Made by a program: the position numbers and the translations under genes
Notes under the pieces: generated by a model
Databases searched by the model: none
What the model was told of the DNA's origin: nothing
The model's input: the letters and a program-made list of their open reading frames with translations, nothing else
Shown here: piece after piece, positions 18,041-27,615 of the stretch
Numbering within the stretch: position 1 is the stretch's first letter
Layout: every line of letters begins with the position of its first letter
Assembly (NCBI GenBank): GCA_004376575.1
Contig: SOJN01000046.1
Span: 1 to 48,708, forward strand
Length of the DNA: 48,708 nt
Direction of reading: 5' to 3'
From: a candidate division TA06 bacterium
GTDB lineage: Bacteria > Hydrothermota > DG-26 > E44-bin18

Positions 18041-20320
18041 ATGCAGCTTATCCAACTTATTGAGAGTCTTCGCGCAGAAAAGGGGTTCGGCGACAGGATA
18101 ACCGCCTACAGCGTACTCCCTGTGAAGGAAGGCTCCTACAGGGAGTATCCCTCTTTCCTGAGGGAATCTCTTGTGAGAGTGCTAAAGGGGATGGGGATAA
18201 GTAAGCTCTACTCGCATCAAAGGGGGGCTGTGGATCTCATAGATGCAGGGAAGAACGTTGTGGTTGTGACCCCCACCGCTTCAGGGAAAACTCTCTGCTA
18301 TAATTTGCCGGTATTAGACTCAATTGTTGGTGACGAGAAGTCGAAGGCCATATACCTGTTTCCCACAAAAGCCCTTTCCCAGGATCAAGTTTCAGAGCTC
18401 AACGGAATAATCGATGCACTCGATTCTGACATCAAAGCATACACGTACGACGGTGATACTCCAAAGGACGCGCGCAAGTCGATAAGGATGAGGGGCCAGA
18501 TTGTGGTTACCAACCCCGACATGCTCCACACAGGCATACTTCCGCATCACACCAAATGGAACGAACTTTTCAGTGGGCTGAAATTTGTGGTTGTTGATGA
18601 GTTGCACACGTACAAGGGTGTATTTGGCAGCCATTTTGCAAATGTGATAAGAAGGCTCAAGCGGATTTGCAAATTTTACGGCTCAAGCCCTCAGTTCATT
18701 TGCTGTTCAGCCACCATAGGCAATCCCAGAGAGCTTGCTCAGGAGCTAATAGAGGAAGATTTTGTGCTTGTTGACAAGAGCGGAGCTCCGCGGGGCGAGA
18801 AGATAATGATCTTCTACAATCCTCCAGTCATAAACAGGCAGTTGGGAATAAGAAAGAATCTGCTTCTGGAGACACGCAGGGTAGTTTCAAAGTTTATGGA
18901 GGCTGGTGTTGTGACGATAGCCTTCGCAAGGAGTAGGCTTTCTACTGAGGTTTTGGTCACCTATCTGAAAGAGGAAATTGTACGCCGTGGGAAATCAGCA
19001 AACCTGATAAGGGGGTATAGAGGAGGATACCTTCCCCGGGAGAGGAGGGAGATTGAGAAATCATTGAGGAATGGGGAATTGCTGGGCGTTGTATCCACAA
19101 ACGCTCTGGAACTGGGTATCGATATTGGGAGCTTGCAGGCCTGTGTCATGGCAGGATACCCCGGAACAATTTCTTCGACCTGGCAGCAGGCTGGTCGAGC
19201 GGGGAGGAAGTCCGAGGCCTCCTGTGCGGTTCTGGTGGCCAGTTCTTCTCCCCTTGATCAGTTCATCATAAACAACCCGGACTACTTCTTCGGCTCCAAT
19301 CCGGAGAATGGTGTAGTGGGCCCAAACAATCTGCACATCGTCCTGAGTCACATCAAATGCGCCGCCTTTGAGCTTCCTTTCAAAAAAGGGGAGAAGTTTG
19401 GCAGCCAGGACACCTCCGAGATTCTCTCATTTCTTGAGGATAAAGGAGTAGTCCACCTGGTCGGCGGTCGCTACCATTGGATGAGCGATTCCTATCCCGC
19501 TGAATCGATTTCGCTGAGATTCGCAACCCCCGAAAACTTTGTAGTCTTCAATTCAACGCGTGGCAACGAGGCTATCGGGGAGGTCGATCTGGAAAGCGCG
19601 CCCATGCTTTTACACAAAGATGCGATCTACATGCATGAAGGGAAACAGTTCCAGATCGATGAGATGGACTGGGAAGGGAAAAAAGTGTACGCCAGTGAGG
19701 TAGACGTTGACTACTACACAGATGCCAAGATTGATACAGACATACAGGTGATGGAAGTCTTCTCGAAACAAACATCTCTCGATGTACAAAAATGCGAGGG
19801 AGAGATATCAGTCAAGAAACTGCCCACCATGTACAAAAAGATCAGGCTGCATACGCACGAGAATATCGGTTCCGGCGAAATTCATCTTCCAGAAATGGAG
19901 ATGCACACGACCTCCTACTGGATTAGTTTCCTGGAATCTTTCACAGAGAAGCTGGAAAACGCAGACCTGAAGGAAGCGCTTTGCCCGCTTGCGAATGTTG
20001 TCAGAAATGTTGTCCCTGTGTTTCTATTGTGCGACCCGCGGGATGTGTTCGCTGTACATCAAGAAAAATCTCCATTTACAGGTCACCCTACAGTTTTTAT
20101 GTATGATGTGCATCCGGGAGGAGTTGGCCTGAGCAGGAAGATCTACGAGATGGATAGAGCGATTTTTGAAGCCTCTGTCAGACTGATAGAGAAGTGCGCA
20201 TGTTCTGCTGGCTGTCCGTCCTGTGTGGGACCGGTGGATGAGGTAGGGCCCAGGGGCAAGGATGCAGCACTACAGACACTGAGACTGATACTGCATCTCT
20301 TTGGTGAGGACGATTCTTGA
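18041..20320 (+). CDS. mrfA: MrfA-like superfamily 2 helicase
   Basis: A DEAD/DEAH-type helicase of 759 residues with C-terminal DUF1998. Walker A is TPTASGKT (K83) and the Walker B box is VVDELH (D186, E187). Helicase domain 2 holds STNALELGIDIG and QQAGRAGR. C719, C721, C725 and C728 form the C-terminal zinc-binding cluster characteristic of MrfA/YprA. In Bacillus subtilis MrfA works with the exonuclease MrfB in excision repair of mitomycin C damage. The next gene encodes a MrfB-like protein, which strongly supports this assignment. It lies 45 bp before that gene on the same strand. Confidence 0.92.
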   Translation: MQLIQLIESLRAEKGFGDRITAYSVLPVKEGSYREYPSFLRESLVRVLKGMGISKLYSHQRGAVDLIDAGKNVVVVTPTASGKTLCYNLPVLDSIVGDEKSKAIYLFPTKALSQDQVSELNGIIDALDSDIKAYTYDGDTPKDARKSIRMRGQIVVTNPDMLHTGILPHHTKWNELFSGLKFVVVDELHTYKGVFGSHFANVIRRLKRICKFYGSSPQFICCSATIGNPRELAQELIEEDFVLVDKSGAPRGEKIMIFYNPPVINRQLGIRKNLLLETRRVVSKFMEAGVVTIAFARSRLSTEVLVTYLKEEIVRRGKSANLIRGYRGGYLPRERREIEKSLRNGELLGVVSTNALELGIDIGSLQACVMAGYPGTISSTWQQAGRAGRKSEASCAVLVASSSPLDQFIINNPDYFFGSNPENGVVGPNNLHIVLSHIKCAAFELPFKKGEKFGSQDTSEILSFLEDKGVVHLVGGRYHWMSDSYPAESISLRFATPENFVVFNSTRGNEAIGEVDLESAPMLLHKDAIYMHEGKQFQIDEMDWEGKKVYASEVDVDYYTDAKIDTDIQVMEVFSKQTSLDVQKCEGEISVKKLPTMYKKIRLHTHENIGSGEIHLPEMEMHTTSYWISFLESFTEKLENADLKEALCPLANVVRNVVPVFLLCDPRDVFAVHQEKSPFTGHPTVFMYDVHPGGVGLSRKIYEMDRAIFEASVRLIEKCACSAGCPSCVGPVDEVGPRGKDAALQTLRLILHLFGEDDS

Positions 20321-20365
20321 GATGGGCCTGCAAGATCGCTTGCACGGTCGTCTCTGGTAAAAGAC

Positions 20366-21565
20366 ATGGAACTTCGGGATAGGTTAGAGGAAATTCTTGG
20401 GGAAGGCAAGAGTGAAGCCCTGATAAAGAGCACGGGTGGCATTCAACATTATGTCCCCGGTCAGAGTCTGTTGACTGAGTACGGCTCCTGTTATTGCGTC
20501 AGCACTGAATATCCAGCGGGTTACATGTATGGTCATCATTCCCTCGGTTCTGTCATGGAACTTGACGCCGAGAGCGTTTGCGTTGCCGGCAAGGACAGCC
20601 GGTTTTTTTCCTTTGATACAAAAGATTGTATTTTCCTGGATGCTGAGACGACGGGTCTCCATGGCGGTGCGGGAACATGCGCATTCTTGATTGGCGTGGG
20701 ATTCTATGAGGGGGACACATTTCACGTTCAGCAAATATTCATGCGCGACTATGATGAAGAGACAGCTCTCCTCAGCACGCTATCAAGACTGGTAAAGAAC
20801 CGCAGATTCATTGTGACGTATAATGGCAAGAGTTTCGATGTACCTTTGATTGAAAGCAGACTTATCATGTCCAGAATGAAAGCAGTATTCAGCAGTGTGG
20901 AGCACCTTGACCTTCTACATGCTGCCAGAAGAGTGTGGGGAAGAAGCTTGGAGGACTGCCGCCTGCATACTGTTGAACAGAGGGTGCTTGGGGTTAAGCG
21001 GCTCAGAGATATGCCCGGCGAAGAGATCCCGTCCAGGTTCTTCGCATTCGTCTCAAGTGGTGATGCTTCCGGACTGCCTTTGGTCTTTGAACACAACAGG
21101 AATGATGTTCTTTTCCTCCCGGTTTTGATGAAGGAAGTCTGTGGTGCCGTAAAGGACGTAACCCACCGAACGCTCTCTCCAATAGATCTCTATTCGATTG
21201 GTGTGGTTTACGACAGTCTCAGTAAGCGCAATGAAACCTTGCCATTTTACAGAAAGGCACTGAAGAGCCTTAGAGGGAGTGCCAGGGCTGCTGTTGCATA
21301 CCGCCTGGGGATGACCTACAAGAGGCTCGGCAGATGGGACGAAGCCGTGTCTGCGTGGAAGAGACTCTTGGAAAGCGATACTTATGGAGCCTACGAAGAG
21401 CTTGCGAAGTACTACGAACATGTAAGTAGAGAACTAGATGAGGCTGAGGCGGTTGTCGTCAAGGCCCTGAATATCTTCCGCGGGACCATCTACGAGGGGA
21501 AGTTGGAGCACAGACGGAGAAGAATCGTTCGGAAGTTGCGGCCAGGGGTGCATCTTGGTAGTTGA
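20366..21565 (+). CDS. mrfB: MrfB-like DEDD exonuclease
   Basis: A YprB/MrfB-type RNase H-like exonuclease of 399 residues. FLDAETTGL gives D92 and E94, YNGKSFD gives D158, and EHNRND gives H243 and D247, which together make a DEDD metal-binding set. The C-terminal third (about 275-399) is helical with TPR-like repeats (GRWDEAVSAWKRLLES). Pairing directly after a MrfA-like helicase matches the mitomycin repair pair of Bacillus. Its end overlaps the next gene by 11 bases, indicating translational coupling. Confidence 0.9.
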   Translation: MELRDRLEEILGEGKSEALIKSTGGIQHYVPGQSLLTEYGSCYCVSTEYPAGYMYGHHSLGSVMELDAESVCVAGKDSRFFSFDTKDCIFLDAETTGLHGGAGTCAFLIGVGFYEGDTFHVQQIFMRDYDEETALLSTLSRLVKNRRFIVTYNGKSFDVPLIESRLIMSRMKAVFSSVEHLDLLHAARRVWGRSLEDCRLHTVEQRVLGVKRLRDMPGEEIPSRFFAFVSSGDASGLPLVFEHNRNDVLFLPVLMKEVCGAVKDVTHRTLSPIDLYSIGVVYDSLSKRNETLPFYRKALKSLRGSARAAVAYRLGMTYKRLGRWDEAVSAWKRLLESDTYGAYEELAKYYEHVSRELDEAEAVVVKALNIFRGTIYEGKLEHRRRRIVRKLRPGVHLGS

Positions 21566-22178
21566 GCAGATAGTGGTGGGTCCCGTGGCAACTAACTGCT
21601 ACGTGGTGGCTGACGGAGAAGAAGGTGTCGGAGCGATCATTGATCCAGGAGGAGAACCAACAAAGATAATGGATGTGGTGAACAGGCTGAGTGTTCAAAT
21701 CGCCTATATCATAAACACCCACGGACACATCGACCACATTGGGGCAAACGGCAGTATAAAAGAGTTGACAGGTGCTCCCATAATGATTCACGGGGCGGAC
21801 GCCGGAATGCTTACCTCGGCAGTCCACAACTTATCCACACTCATGGGGTGTGAGATTACCTCGCCCGATGCAGACAGGATTCTTGGCGAGGGAGACACCA
21901 TAATGTTAGGGGATGTAAAACTGGAGGTTGCACACACTCCCGGCCACTCTCCCGGTTCTATCTGTCTTTTGGGTGACGAGCTCGTATTTTCCGGCGACAC
22001 GATGTTCTTTGACTCTATTGGAAGAACAGACTTCCCCGGTAGTTCTTATGAGGACATTATGAACTCGATAAGGGAAGTTCTCATCCCTCTAAACGATGAT
22101 GTCACAGTATATCCGGGCCATGGACCGTGGGGGAGAATGGGGGAAATAAGAGCGGTGAACCCCTTCCTCTGTTTATGA
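21555..22178 (+). CDS. Metallo-beta-lactamase-fold hydrolase (glyoxalase II-like)
   Basis: A 207-residue protein with THGHIDHIG at residues 55-63, the HxHxDH zinc signature (H56, H58, D60, H61). HTPGHSPGS and PGHGPWG supply later metal ligands. Length and motif order match the short glyoxalase II-like hydrolases. It opens with TTG inside the last codons of the exonuclease gene. Actual substrates of this family include S-lactoylglutathione and other thioesters, and none is indicated here. Ends 1 bp before the next start. Confidence 0.88.
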   Translation: MVVEQIVVGPVATNCYVVADGEEGVGAIIDPGGEPTKIMDVVNRLSVQIAYIINTHGHIDHIGANGSIKELTGAPIMIHGADAGMLTSAVHNLSTLMGCEITSPDADRILGEGDTIMLGDVKLEVAHTPGHSPGSICLLGDELVFSGDTMFFDSIGRTDFPGSSYEDIMNSIREVLIPLNDDVTVYPGHGPWGRMGEIRAVNPFLCL

Positions 22179-22179
22179 T

Positions 22180-23559
22180 ATGAAGATTAGCTTTCTAGGC
22201 GCAGCAAAGAGCGTTACAGGGTCATGCCACAGGGTGGAGTGTAATGGCAAGACGGTTCTATTGGACTGTGGTCTTCACCAGGGGCACAGAGACGAAGCTG
22301 ACAGGCTCAATAGGTCTTTTTCTTTTGAGCCGAGCCGGGTCGACTTTGTACTGGTCTCACATGCTCACATTGACCATAGCGGGAATCTGCCTACACTGGC
22401 CAAAAAGGGTTTCAGGGGAAGGATAATAGCGACGCGCGCGACAATTGATCTTCTGAATGTGATGCTGAAAGATTCGGCCCACATACAGAAAAGAGACATT
22501 CAATATGTGAACAAAAAGAGGAAGAAGAAGGGCCTCCCTCCCAAAGATATCCTTTACACCCTGGATGATGTGGAGCAGGCTCTTGGAATGATGGAAGGAG
22601 TAGACTATGGCACCCGGGTCTCGCTTGGCGAGGGAGTCAGTGCAGAGTTTTTCGATGCGGGACACATACTTGGTTCAGCTCTCATAAGAATTGAAGACGG
22701 GGAAACGACTCTGACCTTCACAGGAGATCTGGGAAGAAAGAACATGGCAATCCTGAGAGATCCTTACCAGGTCCAAGAAACTGACTCTCTGATTACTGAA
22801 TCTACATACGGCAACAGGCTACACGACAGGGCGGTGGAGACCGAGGAGAAGCTGGCCGAGATTATCAGAGAGAGCGTGCGTAGGAAGGGGAAGATGATAA
22901 TCCCTGCATTCTCGGTAGGCAGGACCCAGGCCCTCGTCTACAGCCTGCATTCGCTCTCCCTTGAAGAGAAGATACCGAAGCTCCCCATGTTTGTGGACAG
23001 TCCGCTTTCTATGAATGTTACGGAGATTTTCAAGAGACATCCGGAATGCTATGATGAAGAAATTAGAGAAATGTTGCATAGCGAGGGAGATCCTTTCGGA
23101 TTCGGGAACCTCAAGTATGTGAGCGATGTGGAAGAGTCGAGGGCCTTGAATCGCGTGGACTATCCCTGTGTCATAATCTCAGCCTCTGGAATGTGTGAAG
23201 CTGGTCGTATTCTGCACCACCTGAAGAATTCGATTACTGATAAGAGAAATACTGTTTTGATCGTGGGATATCAGGCCCAGGGAACGTTGGGCAGAAGGCT
23301 GGTGGAGAAAGAGAAAATCGTAAGGATATTTGGAGAGAAATACAAAAGGAGATGCAGGATTGAGGTCCTCAACGGTTATAGCGCTCATGCAGACAAAAGG
23401 GAACTGGGCGAATATATCGGGAAGATGAATATTACGAAGAATATCTTCTGCGTTCACGGTGAGGAGAACGCCACAAAGGAATTCGCGGAGAGTCTACGCA
23501 AGAGTAACAACTGTGGTGTTCACGTTCCCAATCTTGGAGACAGCTTTGAACTCCATTGA
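22180..23559 (+). CDS. MBL/beta-CASP/RMMBL-family RNA exonuclease-like protein
   Basis: A 459-residue protein. SHAHIDHSGNLP (H61, H63, D65, H66) is the metallo-beta-lactamase core, FTGDLGR and ITESTYGNRLH mark the beta-CASP boundary, and the C-terminal EVLNGYSAHAD is the RMMBL signature. The layout is that of bacterial CPSF73-like nucleases of the YSH1/MTA class, which process RNA. The start follows the preceding stop by one base. Why a probable RNA nuclease sits between a repair nuclease pair and a recombinase is unclear. Confidence 0.9.
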   Translation: MKISFLGAAKSVTGSCHRVECNGKTVLLDCGLHQGHRDEADRLNRSFSFEPSRVDFVLVSHAHIDHSGNLPTLAKKGFRGRIIATRATIDLLNVMLKDSAHIQKRDIQYVNKKRKKKGLPPKDILYTLDDVEQALGMMEGVDYGTRVSLGEGVSAEFFDAGHILGSALIRIEDGETTLTFTGDLGRKNMAILRDPYQVQETDSLITESTYGNRLHDRAVETEEKLAEIIRESVRRKGKMIIPAFSVGRTQALVYSLHSLSLEEKIPKLPMFVDSPLSMNVTEIFKRHPECYDEEIREMLHSEGDPFGFGNLKYVSDVEESRALNRVDYPCVIISASGMCEAGRILHHLKNSITDKRNTVLIVGYQAQGTLGRRLVEKEKIVRIFGEKYKRRCRIEVLNGYSAHADKRELGEYIGKMNITKNIFCVHGEENATKEFAESLRKSNNCGVHVPNLGDSFELH

Positions 23560-24460
23560 GACTGCAGACCAACTGGGTAGTACGGTAGTAACCTTCGTAG
23601 ACTACCTGCGATCCGAGCAAGGGCTGTCGGAGAATACAGTTATTTCTTATAAATATGATCTTTCGAAGTATGTGAAACATCTTTTTCATAAAGGAGTGAA
23701 GAAGGTCACTCTGGCCACAACTGAAGATATAGAGGACTTCTTGTTAACCATGAAGGATGAAGACGCCGCGCCTACCACCGTGGCTAGAGCAGTGTCATCT
23801 CTGAAGTCCTTTTACAGATACCTGGTCACTGAAGGAAAGGCTACTGTCGACCCTACCTTGAACATTGACGCTCCCAGATTTCTGAGGCGTTTGCCAGACG
23901 TGCTGTCCCCCGAAGAAGTTTTTGAGATTCTCGAAGCACCCGACACCTCAAAGCCTCTCGGTCTGAGAGACAGAGCGATTCTGGAGTTAATGTACGCGAC
24001 TGGTGCGAGGGTGTCTGAGATATTGGGTCTCAGGATTGGTGATTTGGTTTGGGAAAGTTCGATGGTAAGGGTTTTCGGGAAGGGATCCAAGGAGAGATTG
24101 GTGCCTGTTGGTGCGGTTGCCAAGGAGTTTGTCGACAAATATCTCAAGAGTGTCAGGCCCACTCTTCGAGCCGCGGCTCAATCTGATTACCTTTTTTTGA
24201 GTACCCACTCTGGAAAAATGTCGAGGAACACACTGTGGAAAATGGTCAAGAGATGTGCTCTGCGGGCTGGAGCAAAGAAGCACGTTACCCCCCACACATT
24301 CAGACACTCTTTTGCGACTCACCTGCTGGAGGGAGGTGCAGATCTTGTGGTTGTTCAGGAGCTTCTGGGGCACGCAGACATCTCCACTACCCAGATCTAC
24401 ACCCATGTTGACAGAGAGTATCTTAGAGAAGTGCACAGGACCTGCCATCCTCGAGGCTAA
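23546..24460 (+). CDS. XerC/XerD-type tyrosine recombinase
   Basis: A site-specific tyrosine recombinase of about 304 residues with an N-terminal SAM-like core-binding domain and a C-terminal catalytic domain. The conserved residues are visible: Arg in TGARVSEILGLR, Lys in GKGSKERLVP, HTFRH, and the final HADISTTQIYTH with the nucleophilic Tyr. Length and motifs fit chromosome dimer resolution recombinases; XerC cannot be told from XerD here. The start is uncertain: a TTG inside the preceding gene is the best candidate because sequence further upstream is that gene read out of frame. Confidence 0.9.
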   Translation: MNSIETADQLGSTVVTFVDYLRSEQGLSENTVISYKYDLSKYVKHLFHKGVKKVTLATTEDIEDFLLTMKDEDAAPTTVARAVSSLKSFYRYLVTEGKATVDPTLNIDAPRFLRRLPDVLSPEEVFEILEAPDTSKPLGLRDRAILELMYATGARVSEILGLRIGDLVWESSMVRVFGKGSKERLVPVGAVAKEFVDKYLKSVRPTLRAAAQSDYLFLSTHSGKMSRNTLWKMVKRCALRAGAKKHVTPHTFRHSFATHLLEGGADLVVVQELLGHADISTTQIYTHVDREYLREVHRTCHPRG

Positions 24461-24634
24461 ATGCTACGCGAGGTCGAAGGATCTGCTTTTCAACGTCTTA
24501 CCCTGGGTCAATTTCTGTTTTCGAAGGTGCAGGGGAGGGGATGCTGGGGTTTTCGATCTTCGATTTTCGATTTTCGAAGGTGTATGGGAGGGTTGGCGGG
24601 AATTTCGTGTGTATAGGTATAGCGTATAGCGAGA

Positions 24635-24663
24635 TTGACAGTACGCATTGGTTGTAGTATGCT
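24635..24663 (+). promoter_or_regulatory. sigma70-type promoter of the birA gene series
   Basis: A perfect TTGACA is followed after 17 bp by TATGCT, about 25 bp before a TTG start. It follows a TTCGATTTTCGA-word tract and probably drives the birA to accD run. Confidence 0.65.
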
Positions 24664-24687
24664 TTAATTCAGCAGGAGGATGGTTTT

Positions 24688-25656
24688 TTGGAAGACATAG
24701 AGGAAAAGATAGCTCAGTTCCTGAAGGTTGGAGAGTACGTGCGCAGCGACGAATTGGTCGCCGAGGCGGGATGCTCGCTGGACGAACTGGAGAATTTCCT
24801 ATCTTCACTGAAAAAGAGAGGTTATGAGATCGAAGAGAATCCTGCGCTTGGGATAAGGCTCCTGGAGGAACCGGACACCCTTTCAGAGGTTGAAATTGCC
24901 AGAAGGCTCAAGACCAGTGTTATAGGAAGAAAGGCTTATTGCTATTCGAGCGTTGGATCCACGAATGAGCTGGCGATCAGGCTGGGTCAGCAAGGGGCAG
25001 AAGAAGGTGCGGTGATCATAGCAAATGAGCAGACAAAGGGAAAAGGGAGGTTCGGAAGGAGTTGGGTTTCGCCAAGAAGAGAAGGAATATGGATGAGTCT
25101 TATTTTGAGACCCGAACCACATCTGGAACCGGCCACTGCTCTTTCTTTAGTTGCAGCCTACTCTGTTGCGATTGCACTGCGGGAAGTTGCTGGCGTGCGC
25201 GCAATGATAAAATGGCCAAACGATGTTCGTGTCGGTGAGAAGAAGATATGCGGAATCCTTGCTGAACTTAGCAAAGACGCAAGGGGAAACCAGTTCATCG
25301 TACTTGGTTTTGGAGTGAATGTAAACCAGTCAAGCTTTTCGGGGGACCTGGAGCAAGTTGCCACTTCCGTAAAGATCGAAACCGGTGAGAAGATACCAAG
25401 GTTGCCTCTAATCAGAAAGCTACTCGAAAACCTGGAGGAGTTCTATTTTCAGTGCAAGAAGGACGGGTTTTCTGGGATTCTCAAGGGTGTGAGGGAGATT
25501 TCTACACTAATGGGGAAGCGGGTTGAAGTGAGTCTTGGTGGAGAGACCATATCGGGTTACGTCCAGGACATAGACGATATGGGCAGGCTCATAATAAGAA
25601 CAGATGATGGAAATATAAGGGAGATATTCGCCGGAGAGGCTAATACAGTGAGGTGA
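24688..25656 (+). CDS. birA: Bifunctional biotin protein ligase / biotin operon repressor
   Basis: A 322-residue BirA. Residues 1-65 form a winged helix (VRSDELVAEAGCSLDELENFLSSL), and the ligase follows with GKGRFGRSWVSP as the biotinyl-5'-AMP loop and MIKWPNDV as a biotin site motif. The protein biotinylates the acetyl-CoA carboxylase carrier and may repress transcription. accD further down in the same run fits this role. The start is TTG 8 bases after AGGAGG. Ends 4 bp before the next start. Confidence 0.94.
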   Translation: MEDIEEKIAQFLKVGEYVRSDELVAEAGCSLDELENFLSSLKKRGYEIEENPALGIRLLEEPDTLSEVEIARRLKTSVIGRKAYCYSSVGSTNELAIRLGQQGAEEGAVIIANEQTKGKGRFGRSWVSPRREGIWMSLILRPEPHLEPATALSLVAAYSVAIALREVAGVRAMIKWPNDVRVGEKKICGILAELSKDARGNQFIVLGFGVNVNQSSFSGDLEQVATSVKIETGEKIPRLPLIRKLLENLEEFYFQCKKDGFSGILKGVREISTLMGKRVEVSLGGETISGYVQDIDDMGRLIIRTDDGNIREIFAGEANTVR

Positions 25657-25660
25657 ACAA

Positions 25661-26428
25661 GTGTTGCTTGCGATAGAGGTCGGTAATACGAACACACTTG
25701 TGGGTTTGTTTGATTCCAGTAAGGTTGTTCGCACCTGGAGATTATCCACGCAGCGTCCCATGACTGGTGATGAGAGTATGCTTTTGATTAGCCAACTTCT
25801 TAGTTCAGCTGAGGTGCCTGCCCGAAGCGTGAATGGGGTGATACTGTCATGTGTGGTGCCAGAACTTACTGATACGTTTGTTCGCGGCGCAAGAGAGATA
25901 ACTCACGCGGAACCCGTAGTCGTTGGTTCTCATCTGAAGATGGATGTGGAGCTTTGCTATTCCGTCCCGGAAGAGATGGGCGCTGATAGAATTGCAGATG
26001 TGGTTGGCGCGTGGGATAGGTATCACGGTCCGTTGATCGTGATCGATTTCGGAACAGCTACCACTTTTGATGTTGTCAGCAGGGATGGCAGGTGTGTGGG
26101 AGGAGCCATTTGTCCTGGTATTCTGAGCGGTGCTCTCGACCTGGCCAGAAGAGGAGCCAAACTCCCTCAGGTGGAGATAAAGGTACCGCAGAGAGCTCTG
26201 GGCAGAAACACTTTGGAGAGCATGCAATCGGGTATCATCTATGGTGCGGTGGGACAGGTGAAGGAGCTGATCTCCAGGCTCACAGAAGAGCTGGGGGAAA
26301 AGCCAAAGGTTGTTGCCACTGGTGGGTTCGTAGATGTTATTGCCCCCGAACTGGGCGATGTGGAGATAGACAGAAACTTGACACTTAAGGGCCTTAGAAT
26401 CCTCTACGAAAAGAACAAGAAGGACTGA
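25661..26428 (+). CDS. coaX: Type III pantothenate kinase
   Basis: A 255-residue CoaX, phosphorylating pantothenate in coenzyme A biosynthesis. EVGNTNTLVGLFD is the P-loop-like phosphate site with catalytic Asp expected there, GADRIADVVG and FGTATTFD complete the ASKHA nucleotide site. Starts with GTG. Its stop overlaps the following ATG by one base (ATGA). birA-coaX neighbourhood is common in many bacteria. Confidence 0.95.
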   Translation: MLLAIEVGNTNTLVGLFDSSKVVRTWRLSTQRPMTGDESMLLISQLLSSAEVPARSVNGVILSCVVPELTDTFVRGAREITHAEPVVVGSHLKMDVELCYSVPEEMGADRIADVVGAWDRYHGPLIVIDFGTATTFDVVSRDGRCVGGAICPGILSGALDLARRGAKLPQVEIKVPQRALGRNTLESMQSGIIYGAVGQVKELISRLTEELGEKPKVVATGGFVDVIAPELGDVEIDRNLTLKGLRILYEKNKKD

Positions 26429-26898
26429 TGTCTACCGTTCTCAGGACGAAAAGTGTCGAAGAGACAAAAGAATTTGGGAGATGGTTCGGCGCCTGGGTGG
26501 AAGTCGGCGATGTACTGGCTCTGTATGGAGAACTCGGGACAGGAAAGACAGTACTGGTAAAGGGGTTGTCGGAGACACTTGGTGTAAAAGAGAATGTTGA
26601 AAGCCCCACCTTCACGATAGTCGGCGAGTACGAGGGCAGGATTCCGCTTTACCATATGGACCTTTTCAGAATGTCAAGCTTGGAGGAGATTCTGAGGATC
26701 GGGTATGAGGAGTACGTGTATGGTGACGGAGTTTGTGTCATCGAGTGGGCTGACAAGATCCAGCGGTTGTTGCCGGAAAAGAGACTGGACATCAAACTCT
26801 TCCATGTGGCTGAAGACGAAAGAAAGATAGAAGTAATTCCTCGCAGTGTGGTGCTGCCACCTCTGCCGGTACACCTTCTTCAAGAGATCCAAGGCTAG
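26428..26898 (+). CDS. tsaE: tRNA t6A biosynthesis ATPase TsaE
   Basis: A 156-residue TsaE with GELGTGKTVLVKG as Walker A, SPTFTIVGEY, and HMDLFRM and VIEWADK as downstream family motifs. It supports TsaB-TsaD during threonylcarbamoyl transfer to tRNA A37. The start codon overlaps the preceding stop, giving translational coupling. tsaB follows; tsaD is not in this window. Confidence 0.95.
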   Translation: MSTVLRTKSVEETKEFGRWFGAWVEVGDVLALYGELGTGKTVLVKGLSETLGVKENVESPTFTIVGEYEGRIPLYHMDLFRMSSLEEILRIGYEEYVYGDGVCVIEWADKIQRLLPEKRLDIKLFHVAEDERKIEVIPRSVVLPPLPVHLLQEIQG

Positions 26899-26922
26899 CA
26901 GTCGAGGGCAAAGGTGCATCCT

Positions 26923-27615
26923 ATGAACCGGTTGATCCTTGGCATCGAAACCTCCTCGGATTTTGGTGGGGTCGCACTAGCAGACGAGGGGGGTGTAGTT
27001 GCGGAGGAACTCACCAGGAGAAGGCTCAACCATTCCGAAGAGCTCGTCAAGCTTATAAGCTCTGCGTTGAAGGGCCTCCGGTCCGGGCTCGACGACCTGC
27101 AAGGTGTGGCGGTTTCTATAGGGCCGGGTTCGTTTACAGGACTGAGGGTAGGTCTTGCCGCGGCGAAAGGATTGTGCCTTTCAAAGGGGCTCCCGCTTTT
27201 GGGCATTCCCTCTCTGGATGCCCTGGCAAGCATGTGCCCTGAGAGCTCTCTGCCCGTGCACGCCATTATTGATGCAAAACGGGGAGAGGTCTACTGGTCG
27301 AGCTACAGGTACGAGTCCGGAATGCAGACGCGAACTGGAGAATACATTGCAGTTACTCCCCAGGGCCTTGTTGAACGAATATCAGAAGAAACAATGTTGA
27401 TCGGGTCGGGAGTAGATGTGTATAGGGATTTTATCGTCGAGAATAGGAAAGGATTGGCAAAATTTGTGACGCCGAATCCTCAATCTCCGTTGCCATCAGT
27501 TATCGCTGTCCTGGGCTTACAGAGGCTCAAAGCTAACCAGATAGAGGAGATTGAATCTCTTGAACCAATATATATCAGGCCGTCGGATGCAGAGATCAAG
27601 GAGAAAAATGGGTGA
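26923..27615 (+). CDS. tsaB: tRNA t6A biosynthesis protein TsaB
   Basis: A TsaB-type ASKHA protein of about 230 residues. ILGIETSSDFGGVAL opens the domain, VSIGPGSFTGLRVGLAAAKGL is the family hallmark, and AIIDAKRGEVYW follows. TsaB dimerises with TsaD for t6A formation on tRNA. I prefer the ATG over an upstream GTG. Its 3' end overlaps rimI by 8 bases. Confidence 0.94.
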   Translation: MNRLILGIETSSDFGGVALADEGGVVAEELTRRRLNHSEELVKLISSALKGLRSGLDDLQGVAVSIGPGSFTGLRVGLAAAKGLCLSKGLPLLGIPSLDALASMCPESSLPVHAIIDAKRGEVYWSSYRYESGMQTRTGEYIAVTPQGLVERISEETMLIGSGVDVYRDFIVENRKGLAKFVTPNPQSPLPSVIAVLGLQRLKANQIEEIESLEPIYIRPSDAEIKEKNG

